Assembly (NCBI GenBank): GCA_003056245.1
Contig: MVDH01000001.1
Coordinates: 1,674,716-1,738,715, forward strand
Source of the DNA: Cellvibrio sp. 79
Lineage (GTDB): Bacteria > Pseudomonadota > Gammaproteobacteria > Pseudomonadales > Cellvibrionaceae
Direction of reading: 5' to 3'
Length of the DNA stretch: 64,000 bases
The notes below the pieces were generated by a model. The model had not been told where the DNA came from. It made no database searches and worked only from the letters and a program-made list of their open reading frames with translations. Shown one piece after another: positions 20,695 to 32,029 of the stretch (positions within the stretch are counted from its first letter, which is position 1; every line of letters begins with the position of its first letter). A program made the translations under genes and the position numbers.

Positions 20695-20938
20695 TGTGAG
20701 GTAAACAAACCCTTATGGCGCAGAATGGTTAAACGGGCGCTGGATGAAAACATCTGATAAGTGGAGTTTAGTCAGGGTTTGCGCCGCAAGCAATAACCAT
20801 AAGCAATCTCTATGCCTAAGAAATAAAGATTGTTACTTGTCAAGTGATTTGTCGGAAGAATCCACTGTGTAGATGGGTAATATCAGGGGATAAGATGAGT
20901 CGAATAGTGATGCTCATCCACCCCCAAGTCAGCAATTT

Positions 20939-21664
20939 CTATAAGCGGAAGTTCTCACCCAGGTAAACCTGGCGAACTTTAGTGTTGCTTAGTACGGTTT
21001 CTGCATCGCCCTGGGCGATGATGTGGCCTTCGCTCACGATGTAAGCTGTTTCGCAAATATCCAGTGTTTCACGCACATTGTGATCAGTGATGAGTACGCC
21101 AATGCCGCGGTCTTTCAAATGACGGACGATTTCCTTGATGTCATTCACTGAAATCGGGTCAACACCGGCAAAAGGTTCATCCAGCAGGATAAATTTGGGG
21201 TCTGTTGCCAATGCACGGGCAATTTCTACGCGGCGGCGCTCACCACCCGAAAGTGCCATGCCCAGGCTGTCGCGAATATGGGTAATGTGGAATTCATTGA
21301 GCAGTGATTCGAGTTTCTCCTTACGGTGCTTGCTATCCAGATCCTGCCGTGTCTCCAGGATGGCCATAATGTTGTCAGCCACACTTAATTTGCGAAAAAT
21401 GGATGCTTCTTGCGGGAGGTAACCTATTCCTGCGCGGGCGCGGCCATGAATGGGCAGGTTAGTAATGTCGCGGTCATCTATTAATACGGTGCCATTATCG
21501 GCGGGTACCAAACCGGCGATCATATAAAAACAGGTGGTTTTTCCTGCGCCATTAGGTCCAAGCAGGCCAACGATGTGGCCACTTTCTACGGTGATGGAAA
21601 CATCAATAACAACCTTGCGTTTCTTATAGCTTTTGGCGAGATGACGGGCATGCAAAGAGGACAT
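20939..21664 (-). CDS. lptB: LPS export ABC transporter ATP-binding protein LptB
   Basis: LptB (241 residues) powers lipopolysaccharide extraction from the inner membrane with LptF, LptG and LptC. Walker A is GPNGAGKTT, the Q-loop region is [11 protein letters not shown], the signature is [15 protein letters not shown], and Walker B is [13 protein letters not shown]. The C-terminal YLGENFRL is family-specific. It is 5 bases downstream of lptA. A 244-base gap separates it from rpoN; I see no clear promoter there. Confidence 0.97.
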   Translation of the reverse strand: MSSLHARHLAKSYKKRKVVIDVSITVESGHIVGLLGPNGAGKTTCFYMIAGLVPADNGTVLIDDRDITNLPIHGRARAGIGYLPQEASIFRKLSVADNIMAILETRQDLDSKHRKEKLESLLNEFHITHIRDSLGMALSGGERRRVEIARALATDPKFILLDEPFAGVDPISVNDIKEIVRHLKDRGIGVLITDHNVRETLDICETAYIVSEGHIIAQGDAETVLSNTKVRQVYLGENFRL

Positions 21665-21669
21665 AGGGA

Positions 21670-22344
21670 TTAATTTGTTGGGGCGTCAGTGGACGCGTTG
21701 GCAGAAGAAGTTGCGCTGCTGGAAGGGATCGCGGACTCTGGTGGTGAAGCTGTTTTGGCTGGCTCTTTGATTTCAATAGCTACATCACCTTTAGCCCCCT
21801 TTGGCGGGATCACAATTTCGATGCGCTCGGCGTTGCCATCCGGGCTACTGGTGCCGCCAGCCGCTTTCATAACTTCTTTCACCAGGTCGTAATCGATGCG
21901 TGGCCCTTTCATGACCGCGCCATTTTGTTCAACGGAAGCATCTTCAATCAGCAGCAAGCGCTGGTTGTCAGGTGTGTAAGTAATCTGTTTGGCGGCTGCA
22001 GTAACCAGACCCTGGTCCTGTTCCGGCTGTTGCTGGAAGCGTGCCGGAGCACCCTGGGCGACCATTTTTTCTACGTCGTTATCTGCATTGGTGTGAATCA
22101 CAATAGAGTCAGCAGATATCACCAGGGTTCCCTGCTGGATAATTACCGAGCCGGTGTAGGTGGCAACCCCGTTTTTTTGATCCACTGTCAGTTTGTCGGC
22201 AGAGCCACGAATAGTTTCGTTTTTATCAGTAGGCAAGGCGAATGCCTGACTGCTGTAAAGGCTGGCCAGCAAGCTGGCAAGAGCAAAGAAACACCCGTGG
22301 CGATGTTTTTTAAGGGAAGACATAAACAGTTTAGCGGGGATCAT
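21670..22344 (-). CDS. lptA: Periplasmic LPS bridge protein LptA
   Basis: LptA carries LPS across the periplasm as a beta-jellyroll bridge. A signal peptide ends at AFA before [11 protein letters not shown]. The OstA/LptA domain covers about 40-170 ([20 protein letters not shown]). The C-terminus is a Pro/Ala/Ser-rich tail. The ATG at 22344 has an AAGG six bases away and lies within lptC; an ATG at 22323 has no ribosome site. Total 224 residues. It is coupled with lptC and lptB. Confidence 0.93.
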   Translation of the reverse strand: MIPAKLFMSSLKKHRHGCFFALASLLASLYSSQAFALPTDKNETIRGSADKLTVDQKNGVATYTGSVIIQQGTLVISADSIVIHTNADNDVEKMVAQGAPARFQQQPEQDQGLVTAAAKQITYTPDNQRLLLIEDASVEQNGAVMKGPRIDYDLVKEVMKAAGGTSSPDGNAERIEIVIPPKGAKGDVAIEIKEPAKTASPPESAIPSSSATSSANASTDAPTN

Positions 22345-22942
22345 AAACAGCCTTAACCTGGGACTTTAACTGGAGGCGACTTTGCGCGAGATCGGCATCC
22401 ATACCTAGAGCATCTATCTGGCCTTTTGCGCTGCGCATCTTAACAGCTTTGTCAGTTTCCGCGAATTGTTCGCGGGTGCGCACCTGAAGCTCATCCGTTG
22501 TAACACGTATCAGGCCTTGGCTGGGGGAGTTTTGCTGGATGACCACATCGCCTAATAAGCGAATCAATTCATTGTTGGTTTCGCTTCTGCCATCGGCAGC
22601 GGACATATGCCAGGGCGTACCATCCTGATTGTTGTAAAAAACCATTTCGGGCGCTTTTATCAGGGTGTAATCACTCGGTGATGGGCCTTCAATGGAGGGT
22701 TGATAAAAGGCAACTTCAGGTGTGGTCAATTCAAAATTCAACTTGCCTGTCGCATCAAATTCGCGGGTTTGCACTCCCTTCATAAAAATTTGCGGGAAGC
22801 CGCTGGGATCATATTCGTGGTCAGAGGGATCATCCTTCTGGCGTAACGAAAACAGGAAAAAACATATCACCAAAATGCCTGCGACTAGCCATGGGCCAGG
22901 AATGTGTTGGTGAATTCTATGGAGACGTTGAAGTAAATGCAT
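22331..22942 (-). CDS. lptC: LPS export system protein LptC
   Basis: LptC (203 residues) is a bitopic inner-membrane protein linking LptBFG to LptA. One N-terminal helix (about 18-34, WLVAGILVICFFLF) is followed by a periplasmic beta domain with LIKAPEMVFYNNQDGTPWHMSA. Its last codons overlap the lptA start by 14 bases. kdsC lies 37 bases upstream. Confidence 0.93.
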   Translation of the reverse strand: MHLLQRLHRIHQHIPGPWLVAGILVICFFLFSLRQKDDPSDHEYDPSGFPQIFMKGVQTREFDATGKLNFELTTPEVAFYQPSIEGPSPSDYTLIKAPEMVFYNNQDGTPWHMSAADGRSETNNELIRLLGDVVIQQNSPSQGLIRVTTDELQVRTREQFAETDKAVKMRSAKGQIDALGMDADLAQSRLQLKSQVKAVYDPR

Positions 22943-22979
22943 GGGTCAGATTGTTTAATCCTTAAATTTCAACGATAGG

Positions 22980-23522
22980 TTAATTCGCGGCAGCGGGCGC
23001 AATATAGGCAGCCAGTGCAGCATCAAAGGTATCTTGCGCTTGCATGATCAAATCACACGCAGCACGCACTGCACCATCACCGCCGCGCTCACGGCTTTGC
23101 CAATCTGCCCGTGCTGCGACACTGACATGGGCATTGGCCACAGCAAATGCGAGGCCTACGCGAGTCATAATTGCCAGGTCGGGCCAATCGTCACCCATGA
23201 ATGCAATCTCATCCAAATGCAGCGGGTGTTCCTTCAGGATTTCTTGCAGTGCTTCCCATTTATCTTCCCGGCCTTGTACCAGGATTTTAATACCCAGATC
23301 GCTGGCGCGGCGCGCAACCAGGTTACTGGTGCGCCCGGTGATAATGCCGACCTTAACCCCGCTTTTCTGTAACAGTTTGATGCCGTGGCCATCCAGGGTG
23401 CTGAATGCTTTGAATTCTTCACCGTTATTGCCGAAATAAAGCTTGCCATCGGTGAGTACGCCATCTACATCCAGCAGTAAAAGTTTTATACGCGCAGCGC
23501 GTTCACGCAGTTCGGGATTCAT
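22980..23522 (-). CDS. kdsC: 3-deoxy-D-manno-octulosonate 8-phosphate phosphatase
   Basis: KdsC removes phosphate from Kdo-8-phosphate in the LPS inner-core sugar pathway. It is a C0-type HAD enzyme: motif I LLLDVDGVLTDG at residues 14-25, motif II threonine in GIITGRTS, and motif IV GDDWPDL. It has 180 residues. It is 18 bases after kdsD. Confidence 0.96.
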   Translation of the reverse strand: MNPELRERAARIKLLLLDVDGVLTDGKLYFGNNGEEFKAFSTLDGHGIKLLQKSGVKVGIITGRTSNLVARRASDLGIKILVQGREDKWEALQEILKEHPLHLDEIAFMGDDWPDLAIMTRVGLAFAVANAHVSVAARADWQSRERGGDGAVRAACDLIMQAQDTFDAALAAYIAPAAAN

Positions 23523-23540
23523 AAAATTTCCAAATCGATT

Positions 23541-24512
23541 TTAGATAATGCCGGCGCGCAGCAAGTCATTGATCTTTACGACACCAACCAGTTTTTTTTG
23601 TTCGTTGGTGACCAATAGAACGTTTATTTTTGCTTGTTCCATCAAGGCTAGCGCTTCGGCGGCGAGAGTGTTATCACGCAGGCTTCTGGGCATGATATTC
23701 ATGAGTTCACCCACTTTAGCGATGCGAATATCCACCCCGCGATCAATGCTGCGACGCAAGTCACCGTCGGTGAATATTCCCAGCAAATCGCCGGCAACAG
23801 TCATCACTGTCGTCATTCCAAAACCTTTTTGAGACATCTCCATTAATGCATCCAGCATCGGTGTATCGGGTAACACGCGGGGGATCTCTTCGCCGCTGTG
23901 CATGACATCGCTCAGGCGCAGTAACAATTTGCGCCCCAATGCACCGCCGGGATGGGAGAAGGCAAAATCCTCAGCGGTAAATCCGCGCGCTTCCAGCAAT
24001 GCAATGGCCAGGGCATCGCCTAATACCAGTGTCGCTGTTGTACTTGAGGTGGGTGCAAGGTCAAGCGGGCAGGCTTCATGTACAACGCTGATATCCAGAT
24101 TAACTTCGGCGACTTCAGCGATGGTGGAGCCCGGGTTGCTGGTCATGCTGATAATTTTTATCCCGGTGCGTTTCAGTAATGGCAATAACGCCACAATTTC
24201 GCTGGAGGTTCCCGAGTAGGAAATGGCGAGCACAATGTCGTCTTTGGTGATCATGCCCAGATCGCCGTGGCTGGCTTCGCCGGGATGCACAAAAAACGAG
24301 GGAGTGCCGGTACTGGCCAGTGTGGCGGCAATCTTTTTGCCAACATGGCCTGATTTGCCCATGCCGGTAACTATGACCCGGCCGGTGCAGTTGATGATCA
24401 GTTCGCAGGCCTGGGTAAATTGGCCGTCAATGCGGTTCATTAATTGAGTAACAGCTTCTGCTTCCAGGCGAATAGTGCGCAATGCGGAGCTGACATAATC
24501 AAAGGCGGCCAT
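23541..24512 (-). CDS. kdsD: D-arabinose 5-phosphate isomerase KdsD
   Basis: KdsD interconverts ribulose-5-phosphate and arabinose-5-phosphate, the first step of Kdo synthesis. An N-terminal SIS domain holds VIVTGMGKSGHVGKKIAATL and FVHPGEASHGDLGM; two CBS domains make up the last 120 residues. I chose the ATG at 24512 (MAAFDYVSSALRTIRLEA), giving 323 residues; the upstream ATG at 24566 adds an unlikely 18-residue lead. It starts the kdsD-kdsC-lptC-lptA-lptB cluster. Confidence 0.95.
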   Translation of the reverse strand: MAAFDYVSSALRTIRLEAEAVTQLMNRIDGQFTQACELIINCTGRVIVTGMGKSGHVGKKIAATLASTGTPSFFVHPGEASHGDLGMITKDDIVLAISYSGTSSEIVALLPLLKRTGIKIISMTSNPGSTIAEVAEVNLDISVVHEACPLDLAPTSSTTATLVLGDALAIALLEARGFTAEDFAFSHPGGALGRKLLLRLSDVMHSGEEIPRVLPDTPMLDALMEMSQKGFGMTTVMTVAGDLLGIFTDGDLRRSIDRGVDIRIAKVGELMNIMPRSLRDNTLAAEALALMEQAKINVLLVTNEQKKLVGVVKINDLLRAGII

Positions 24513-24830
24513 AAAAAATCCCATTGCAGGCGAATCGGGGTTGGGCATTATAGCGAGCAGCGCCATTTAGGCGAGTTGTGTTTACGTCTTTTTCCCGGCA
24601 AACGCTTAAGAATTTAATCGTAGCGGTGTTATAGTGCGCCCCGCAAAGCCGTCCGCTTCGCTTCCGCTCAACAAATCGCCACATCCAGCTTACAAGATAG
24701 GTTTGCAAAGTAGGCCTTATAAAGAATGGCACCTTAAGGAGTTGGAGCTGTCTGACAGCTTGGCTGTATAGCAATCAGGGCATAAGGCAATCAGGCTTTA
24801 GCCTCACTTGGTTAATGGAAGGTTTATACG
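24513..24830. promoter_or_regulatory. Divergent kdsD/mlaC intergenic region
   Basis: This 318-base stretch occupies the place where mlaF, mlaE and mlaD lie in Pseudomonas. I see no gene or coding remnant. A candidate plus-strand promoter is TTAAGA (24606-24611), 18-base spacer, TATAGT (24630-24635), leaving a leader of about 190 bases before mlaC. Confidence 0.45.
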
Positions 24831-25460
24831 ATGAAAACTGTTTCCCTGTTTAAATCCCTGTTCGGATTTTCTCTTTCAATCGCATTGGTTTGGTCACAAG
24901 TGGCTGGTGCGCAGGAATCTGCCAAGCCTGCTGCAGATCCAAAGGCCATTGTTGAGGCTGTTGCCCAGGAGCTATTTGGTCTGGTGAAGGCTAAAAACGC
25001 TGCCAAAACGCCGGATGACCAGTACTACAAGCAAGTTGAAAAAGTAATGGATCCTGTTGTTAATTTCCCGTTTATCGCCGGTTCGGTAATGGGGAAGGCT
25101 ACTTACAAGCAAGCGACTCCAGCCCAGCGTGAACAATTTCTCAAAGTCTTCAAAGACGGTATGGTGAAATCATTGGCCAAAGGTATTTTGGGCTATGCCG
25201 ACAGCAAGGTGGTTATTGCTGGCGTAGATACAGTGAAAGCTGATCGCGTGGTAGTAAAGCAGGAAGTTAGCGCCGAAGGTGCGACCCATAAGCTGGATTA
25301 CACCATGGTGAAAGGTAAATCTGGCGAGTGGAAATTAATTAATGTGGTGCTGAATGGTGTGAACCTTGGCCAATCCTTCAGCAGCCAATTCAAGGCTGGC
25401 CTGAAAAAGCACAACAACAATATCGATCAGGTAATCGCGAATTGGTTAGCGGATGCCTGA
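24831..25460 (+). CDS. mlaC: MlaC/Ttg2 family periplasmic phospholipid carrier
   Basis: MlaC shuttles phospholipids between the outer-membrane MlaA complex and the inner-membrane MlaFEDB transporter. A signal peptide ends at AGAQE (about residue 27). The Ttg2 domain follows with VEKVMDPVVNFPFIAGSVMGK, the QREQFLKVFKDGMVKSLAKG segment, and a C-terminal VNLGQSFSSQFK. Length is 209, as usual. None of mlaF, mlaE, mlaD or mlaB is adjacent, which is unusual. A terminator follows. Confidence 0.92.
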   Translation: MKTVSLFKSLFGFSLSIALVWSQVAGAQESAKPAADPKAIVEAVAQELFGLVKAKNAAKTPDDQYYKQVEKVMDPVVNFPFIAGSVMGKATYKQATPAQREQFLKVFKDGMVKSLAKGILGYADSKVVIAGVDTVKADRVVVKQEVSAEGATHKLDYTMVKGKSGEWKLINVVLNGVNLGQSFSSQFKAGLKKHNNNIDQVIANWLADA

Positions 25461-25486
25461 TTAACGAAAAGATCCGTTAATCCCCA

Positions 25487-25518
25487 AGCCCCGGCCTAAA
25501 AACCGGGGCTTTGTTTTT
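25487..25518 (+). terminator. mlaC terminator
   Basis: AGCCCCGG/CCGGGGCT stem, A-rich loop, then TTGTTTTT. Confidence 0.9.
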
Positions 25519-25635
25519 GTACTAATCGGGTTTTTGGGGTGCTAGTTGCCAGTAGTTCCGGTAAACTTCGCGCCTTATTTTAAGATTGCAATCTACCTGC
25601 ATTGCAATTCAGGCCAAATCCTTCCGAGTAGAACT

Positions 25636-25890
25636 ATGCAAGCCGAACAAATCAAAGCGCTTATTGAGAGCCAAATCCCCGATTGCGATGTTAAATCTGT
25701 AGAAGTGCAGGGCGATCACATTGGTCTGGTAATTGTCAGCCCGGCATTCGCGGGGTTAACGCCGGTCAAGAAGCAGCAACTGGTGCTTTCTACCCTTAGT
25801 CAGCAGTTTGCTGATCGCAGTATCCATGCGGTTGATTACATTAAATCCTTTACCCCTGAGCAGTGGCAGCAGCAACAACAGCAACAATAA
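25636..25890 (+). CDS. ibaG: BolA family protein IbaG
   Basis: IbaG (84 residues from the ATG at 25636) is a BolA-type protein that works with monothiol glutaredoxins on iron-sulfur centres. MQAEQIKALIESQIPDC and the helix TPVKKQQLVLSTLS match the family; the longer upstream frame is not family-like. The C-terminus ends in a run of seven glutamines, an odd but small extension. It keeps its usual position just before murA. Confidence 0.9.
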   Translation: MQAEQIKALIESQIPDCDVKSVEVQGDHIGLVIVSPAFAGLTPVKKQQLVLSTLSQQFADRSIHAVDYIKSFTPEQWQQQQQQQ

Positions 25891-25930
25891 ATTTGTTGTT
25901 AACCCAGGCAATTTTCTTTTCATTTTTTAA

Positions 25931-27211
<1,281 letters not shown>

Positions 27212-27213
27212 GC

Positions 27214-27849
27214 ATGAGTCAGACGCTGACTATCGCCCTGACCAAAGGGCGCATTCTGGATGAAACGTTGCCCTTACTGGCAGCAGCAGATATTCGCCCG
27301 CGCGAAGATATGGAAAAAAGCCGCAAGCTGGTTTTTGAAACCACCCAGCCCAATGTGCGCTTCTTATTGCTGCGCGGCGCCGACGTCCCAACGTACGTGC
27401 AATTTGGGGCGGCGGATATGGGAATTTCCGGCAAAGATACCTTGATGGAAAATGGTGCTGATGGTTTATATGAGCCATTGGATTTAAACATCGCGCACTG
27501 CAAATTAATGACTGCCGGCGTGAAAGGCCAAACGACGCCACCGGGGCGCATCCGTGTGGCAACCAAGTATGTAAATATCGCCAAGCAGTATTATGCGGCG
27601 CAAGGTCGTCAAATCGATGTAATCAAGCTTTATGGTGCGATGGAATTGGCTCCGATTATGAATCTGGCCGATGAAATTGTAGATATCGTTGATACCGGCA
27701 ATACCTTGCGTGCAAATGGTTTGGAGCCGCGTGAATTTATTGCGGATATCAGTTCACGTTTAATCGTGAATAAGGCATCCATGAAAATGAAGCACGTACA
27801 AATCCAGGCGATTATTGATTGCGTTGCCGGTGCAATTTCTGCTAAGTAA
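27214..27849 (+). CDS. hisG: ATP phosphoribosyltransferase, short form
   Basis: HisG starts histidine synthesis from ATP and PRPP. At 211 residues it is the short form that needs HisZ as regulatory partner; no hisZ is in the window. [17 protein letters not shown] opens the protein and [17 protein letters not shown] is the PRPP-binding segment. It is 2 bases after murA, so it is probably co-transcribed. Confidence 0.97.
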   Translation: MSQTLTIALTKGRILDETLPLLAAADIRPREDMEKSRKLVFETTQPNVRFLLLRGADVPTYVQFGAADMGISGKDTLMENGADGLYEPLDLNIAHCKLMTAGVKGQTTPPGRIRVATKYVNIAKQYYAAQGRQIDVIKLYGAMELAPIMNLADEIVDIVDTGNTLRANGLEPREFIADISSRLIVNKASMKMKHVQIQAIIDCVAGAISAK

Positions 27850-28017
27850 ATTCTCCGTGCCACCGGTAATTGTGGACATGGATGTAGTTGATTCGCTATC
27901 GGTGCAATTGGCTCTTTATGAGAGTGATTGAATTAGTTAATGAGTAATTACAATCACTAGTAGGCATCATAAGTTTTCCGTTTTTTATTTTTCTATTGTT
28001 ATCGCAACGAGTTTTCT

Positions 28018-29325
28018 ATGTCTGAATCTGTTATCACGCGATTGGATGCGAGCCAGAGCGATTTTAATCAGCAGCTGGATCAATTATTGGCTTGGGAGTC
28101 GGTAAGCGATACCCGGGTTGCCGCCGTTGTCGATGACATTTTGCATCAGGTAAAAACACGTGGTGATGCAGCGGTATTGGAGTACACCAACAAGTTTGAT
28201 CGCCGTACTGCGCAAACAATTGATGATTTGATTGTTGTTCCCTCGCAACTGCAAGCGGCCTTAACCCACATTACACCCGAGCAGCGCACAGCATTGGAAA
28301 TAGCTGCAGAGCGTATTCGCAGTTATCACAAGCACCAATTACAAGCTTCATGGCGTTATACCGAAGCGGATGGCACTGTGCTTGGCCAGCAAATTTCTGC
28401 AATGGAACGTGTGGGCTTATATGTTCCCGGCGGGAAAGCGTCTTACCCCTCGTCAGTATTAATGAATGCAATTCCTGCCAAGGTGGCGGGCGTTGATGAA
28501 TTAACAATGGTAGTTCCGGCACCGGATGGTGAAATTAGTCCAATTGTATTAGCTGCCGCTGCTGTTGCAGGCGTAGATCGTGTAATTACTATTGGTGGTG
28601 CGCAAGCAGTTGCTGCTTTGGCATTTGGTACTGAAACAATTACCAAGGTCGATAAAATTGTTGGCCCCGGCAATATCTATGTTGCTACTGCAAAACGTGC
28701 AGTGTTCGGGCAAGTGGCAATTGATATGATCGCAGGCCCTTCCGAAATTTTAGTGGTGTGCGACGGCCTGACTGATCCGGACTGGATTGCGATGGATTTG
28801 TTTAGTCAGGCTGAGCATGATGAGCAAGCGCAAGCAATTTTATTGAGTCCGGATGCAGAATTTTTAAATAATGTTGAAGCATCCATTAAAAAATTATTGC
28901 CGACGCTTGCGCGTAAAGATATTGCCAGTGTGTCATTAAAAAATCGCGGCGCATTAATTCAGGTTGCGGATATGCAACAAGCTATTGATATCAGCAATCG
29001 CATCGCGCCGGAACATTTGGAATTATCGGTTGCTGATCCTGAAGTGTTGCTACCGCAAATTCGCCACGCCGGTGCAATTTTTATGGGGCGCCACACACCG
29101 GAAGCGCTCGGTGATTATTGCGCTGGCCCTAATCATGTGTTGCCGACATCAGGTACTGCACGTTTCTCTTCCCCGTTGGGTGTTTACGATTTCCAGAAGC
29201 GCAGTTCAATTATTATGTGTTCGCCCGCAGGTGCATCGACGTTGTCTAAAACAGCGTCGATATTAGCGCGCGGCGAACAACTTGAAGCGCATGCGCGTTC
29301 GGCGGAATATCGAATTATTGATTGA
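28018..29325 (+). CDS. hisD: Histidinol dehydrogenase
   Basis: HisD (435 residues) oxidises histidinol to histidine in two NAD-dependent steps. [39 protein letters not shown] and the zinc/catalytic region [13 protein letters not shown] are present, with APEHLEL later. It lies 168 bases after hisG; I saw no distinct promoter or terminator in that gap. hisC, next in Pseudomonas, is not here. Confidence 0.97.
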   Translation: MSESVITRLDASQSDFNQQLDQLLAWESVSDTRVAAVVDDILHQVKTRGDAAVLEYTNKFDRRTAQTIDDLIVVPSQLQAALTHITPEQRTALEIAAERIRSYHKHQLQASWRYTEADGTVLGQQISAMERVGLYVPGGKASYPSSVLMNAIPAKVAGVDELTMVVPAPDGEISPIVLAAAAVAGVDRVITIGGAQAVAALAFGTETITKVDKIVGPGNIYVATAKRAVFGQVAIDMIAGPSEILVVCDGLTDPDWIAMDLFSQAEHDEQAQAILLSPDAEFLNNVEASIKKLLPTLARKDIASVSLKNRGALIQVADMQQAIDISNRIAPEHLELSVADPEVLLPQIRHAGAIFMGRHTPEALGDYCAGPNHVLPTSGTARFSSPLGVYDFQKRSSIIMCSPAGASTLSKTASILARGEQLEAHARSAEYRIID

Positions 29326-29350
29326 AATAATTTTTATCGTAGTGCTAATA

Positions 29351-29390
29351 AAAACGGGTGCAGTTCAATAGGCACCCGTTTTTTTATTTT
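29351..29390. terminator. Shared terminator between hisD and algW
   Basis: AAACGGGTGC/GCACCCGTTT stem with T-runs on both sides. It sits between convergent genes and fits both directions. Confidence 0.85.
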
Positions 29391-29407
29391 TGTGGTGAGC
29401 CGCTGAA

Positions 29408-30535
29408 TCAGGTTTTTGTTGGAGGAAATGCCGCTATCGCTTTTATTTCCAATGATTTTCCATCGCGAATAACCCGGAATACAACTTCAGCATTCGGTTG
29501 GATATTCGAAAGCGCATGGCTTTCGAATTTACCAGGGGCAACACCAATAGGAATGCTATCAATGTGGGTAATTACATCATTGATTTGAAAGCCTGCTTTC
29601 GCAGCCGGACTATCTTGTTCGATCTCGTGGACCACTACACCGCTATTGGTCCCTAATTGTTCGGCTTGCTCGCGATTGAGATAGCCAACACTTAATCCCA
29701 ACCAGCCACGTCTTACCGTACCAAATTCAATAATTTGCTTTAATGAGTTCATTGCTTTATCAACGGGCACGGCGAAACTGATTCCGAAGGAAGCGCCGGT
29801 TTCATCCAGCATGGCGGTGTTAATGCCAATTAAATTGCCATAGGCATCAATCAGCGCACCACCTGAGTTGCCGGGGTTGATTGCTGCATCGGTCTGGATA
29901 AAATTTTCCGCGCTGTTGATTCCCAAATTCCATCTGCCCGTAGCGCTGACGATTCCCTGACTCACACTTTGGCCAACACCAAACGGATTGCCGATGGCGA
30001 GAACTACATCGCCCACGCGAATATTGTCGGAATTGCCGAGATTAATGGCGGTAATATTTTCCAGTTTAATGCGCAATACGGCGAGATCGTTGGCCCTATC
30101 GATACCTACTAATTCAGCCGCTGTGTAGCGTCCGTCATAAAGCAAAACAGATATGCGATCAGCGCCGTTGATCACATGGTTATTGGTCAGAATAAAACCG
30201 GCACCATCAACAATAACGCCGGAACCAAGGGTTTTTTCCATGCGTTCCTGTTGCGGTGTATTGGAGTTGTTATAGAGCTGGCGAAAAAAAGGATTGTTAT
30301 AAAAATTCTGGTAGCGTTGCACAACGCGTTTCTGGGTATAAATGTTAACGACTGCTGGTGCTGCACGAGTGACAGCATCCGCATAAGAAACAACACCGGT
30401 ATTGACGTTGGTGGGGGTGTTGGTTACCGGTATTGGCGAGTTGCGTAGTTGCGGAAATAAAAGCAATACAAGTAACGCGATAATTACGCCTGCGATAACC
30501 GGCCAGCCGATAAAACTTAGCAAGCGTTGTAACAT
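29408..30535 (-). CDS. algW: DegS/AlgW-type site-1 periplasmic serine protease
   Basis: AlgW/DegS senses misfolded outer-membrane proteins through its PDZ domain and starts cleavage of the anti-sigma factor of sigma-E/AlgU. One N-terminal helix (about 10-27) anchors it. The trypsin-like triad is visible: His in NNHVING near 118, Asp in NDLAVLRI near 148, Ser in GNSGGAL near 222. One PDZ domain follows from about 265. Total 375 residues. It keeps its Pseudomonas position downstream of the his genes. The exact orthologue name (algW versus degS) is inferred from synteny. Confidence 0.92.
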   Translation of the reverse strand: MLQRLLSFIGWPVIAGVIIALLVLLLFPQLRNSPIPVTNTPTNVNTGVVSYADAVTRAAPAVVNIYTQKRVVQRYQNFYNNPFFRQLYNNSNTPQQERMEKTLGSGVIVDGAGFILTNNHVINGADRISVLLYDGRYTAAELVGIDRANDLAVLRIKLENITAINLGNSDNIRVGDVVLAIGNPFGVGQSVSQGIVSATGRWNLGINSAENFIQTDAAINPGNSGGALIDAYGNLIGINTAMLDETGASFGISFAVPVDKAMNSLKQIIEFGTVRRGWLGLSVGYLNREQAEQLGTNSGVVVHEIEQDSPAAKAGFQINDVITHIDSIPIGVAPGKFESHALSNIQPNAEVVFRVIRDGKSLEIKAIAAFPPTKT

Positions 30536-30571
30536 GAACTCTGTCCTCGTCGATTTATTTTTTCAGGCCAA

Positions 30572-30598
30572 CAAAAACCCCGCGAAAGGCGGGGTTTA
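30572..30598 (-). terminator. zapG terminator
   Basis: AACCCCGC/GCGGGGTT hairpin; on the minus strand it ends in TTTTTGTT. Confidence 0.85.
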
Positions 30599-30643
30599 AC
30601 AATGATATTCGACGTCCTGTACCCTGATCTGCTTGGGTAAATC

Positions 30644-31147
30644 CTAGTAGCGATTGGCCTTGCCATCAAAGTCAAAATCATCTGCTGATTCCATTGGCAT
30701 GCGGCTATGATTTTGGTCTTCGCGTAAATCGTAATCTTCGCTCAGTGTTCCTTTTGCTCCCGGTGCCTTAGGGGCCCAGTCGCGTGGAGGTTCAATTCGT
30801 TGTTCATTGATATAAGCTTTGGTGTCGCCACTTAAATTGGCGTTGGCGGAGTCGATGATTTGGCGGCTAATTGCAGGGGTGGCCAATTTAAGAGCGCCGT
30901 TAGCCAAATGTTCATGTACTTCACGATAGGCCTGGGTCAGGTTATTTACCAGTTGCGATGTTTGGGTGAAGTGCTCGGCAACATCGCGTTGGTAGCCTTG
31001 CAATGAGCTTTCTGCTTCGTGCAGACGCTGTTCGAGATCGCGCCCTAATACTTGCGCGCGAAAAACATACAGCAATGCTGCGCCAATAGCGCCGCCGGCA
31101 AGCAGGCACAGTAAACCGGTAATAAATAATGCACTGAATGAATACAC
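30644..31147 (-). CDS. zapG: ZapG/YhcB family membrane protein (DUF1043)
   Basis: ZapG is a bitopic inner-membrane protein tied to division and envelope synthesis in gammaproteobacteria. A single N-terminal helix (FITGLLCLLAGGAIGAALLYV) is followed by a coiled coil (about 30-85) and a charged tail. I chose the GTG at 31147, because GAGGAG lies six bases before it; the upstream ATG at 31171 has no ribosome site. That gives 167 residues. It is monocistronic between terminators. Confidence 0.85.
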   Translation of the reverse strand: MYSFSALFITGLLCLLAGGAIGAALLYVFRAQVLGRDLEQRLHEAESSLQGYQRDVAEHFTQTSQLVNNLTQAYREVHEHLANGALKLATPAISRQIIDSANANLSGDTKAYINEQRIEPPRDWAPKAPGAKGTLSEDYDLREDQNHSRMPMESADDFDFDGKANRY

Positions 31148-31287
31148 GGGAATCTCCTCATCAACAAGCATGTATAAAGCGCATATGCGACCTTAAACAT
31201 TCATAGACCTATTATAAGTCCATTTTCTCATTAAAATGGGCAAAAATTATTGCCCTCCGGGCATAGTAATGAAATTTGGAGTAATTC

Positions 31288-31947
31288 ATGCATTTTCCTT
31301 TTGCAAAAGAAGAGTTATTGATGATTTCCGGTCCCTCCGGGCAATTGCAGGCCGCATTGCACCAAGGTGATGAGTCGGGAATTTTTGCTAGCAAAAATTG
31401 GCTGGCGATTCTTTGTCACCCGCATCCGGTACACGGTGGCACCATGGATAATAAAGTGGTTACGACCTTAATGCGTACTTATCGCGATCAAGGTATTCAT
31501 GTGCTGCGTTTTAACTTTCGCGGTGTGGGTAAAAGTGACGGTGTTTTTGATAATGCTATCGGTGAGCTGGATGACCTTCGGGCTATGGTGGTTTGGGTTC
31601 AGCAAAACCTGCCGGAAGCGGGTATGTTGCTTGCCGGGTTTTCCTTTGGTTCCTCTATCGCTGCCCGGATTAGTTATGAGGTTCCCGAATTGCGCCATCT
31701 TACGTTGGTAGCTCCCCCCATAGAGCGATATCTCTATGCTCGGGACAATCATTTCCCCTGTGCTACCTGCGTCATTCAGGGGGATCGGGATGAACGTGTT
31801 GTCGCACAAGGGGTTTACGATTGGAGTGCAGCTTTGCAGGGTGAGGTTGAGCTGCTTCGCTACCTGGAAGCAGGTCATTTTTTTCATGGTTTTTTAACTG
31901 CTTTGAAGGCTGATTTAAGCCAAATCCTGCAGCGGCAATTGCAATAA
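31288..31947 (+). CDS. Alpha/beta hydrolase (COG2945 type)
   Basis: This 219-residue cytoplasmic hydrolase has no signal peptide. The oxyanion motif HPHPVHGGTMDNKVV is typical of the COG2945 group. The nucleophile elbow is GFSFGSSIA near residue 115, the acid lies in QGDRDERV near 170, and the histidine in GHFFHG near 200. The substrate is unknown; the family includes esterase-like enzymes. It sits between zapG and zapE, as in many relatives. Confidence 0.85.
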   Translation: MHFPFAKEELLMISGPSGQLQAALHQGDESGIFASKNWLAILCHPHPVHGGTMDNKVVTTLMRTYRDQGIHVLRFNFRGVGKSDGVFDNAIGELDDLRAMVVWVQQNLPEAGMLLAGFSFGSSIAARISYEVPELRHLTLVAPPIERYLYARDNHFPCATCVIQGDRDERVVAQGVYDWSAALQGEVELLRYLEAGHFFHGFLTALKADLSQILQRQLQ

Positions 31948-32029
31948 ACATGGTTATTCCAAGGCGCAGCCGCTAAAGTGGCGACCCGGTGTAATTTTAT
32001 CTGATACAAATTTTTAGTTTCGAATCCCC

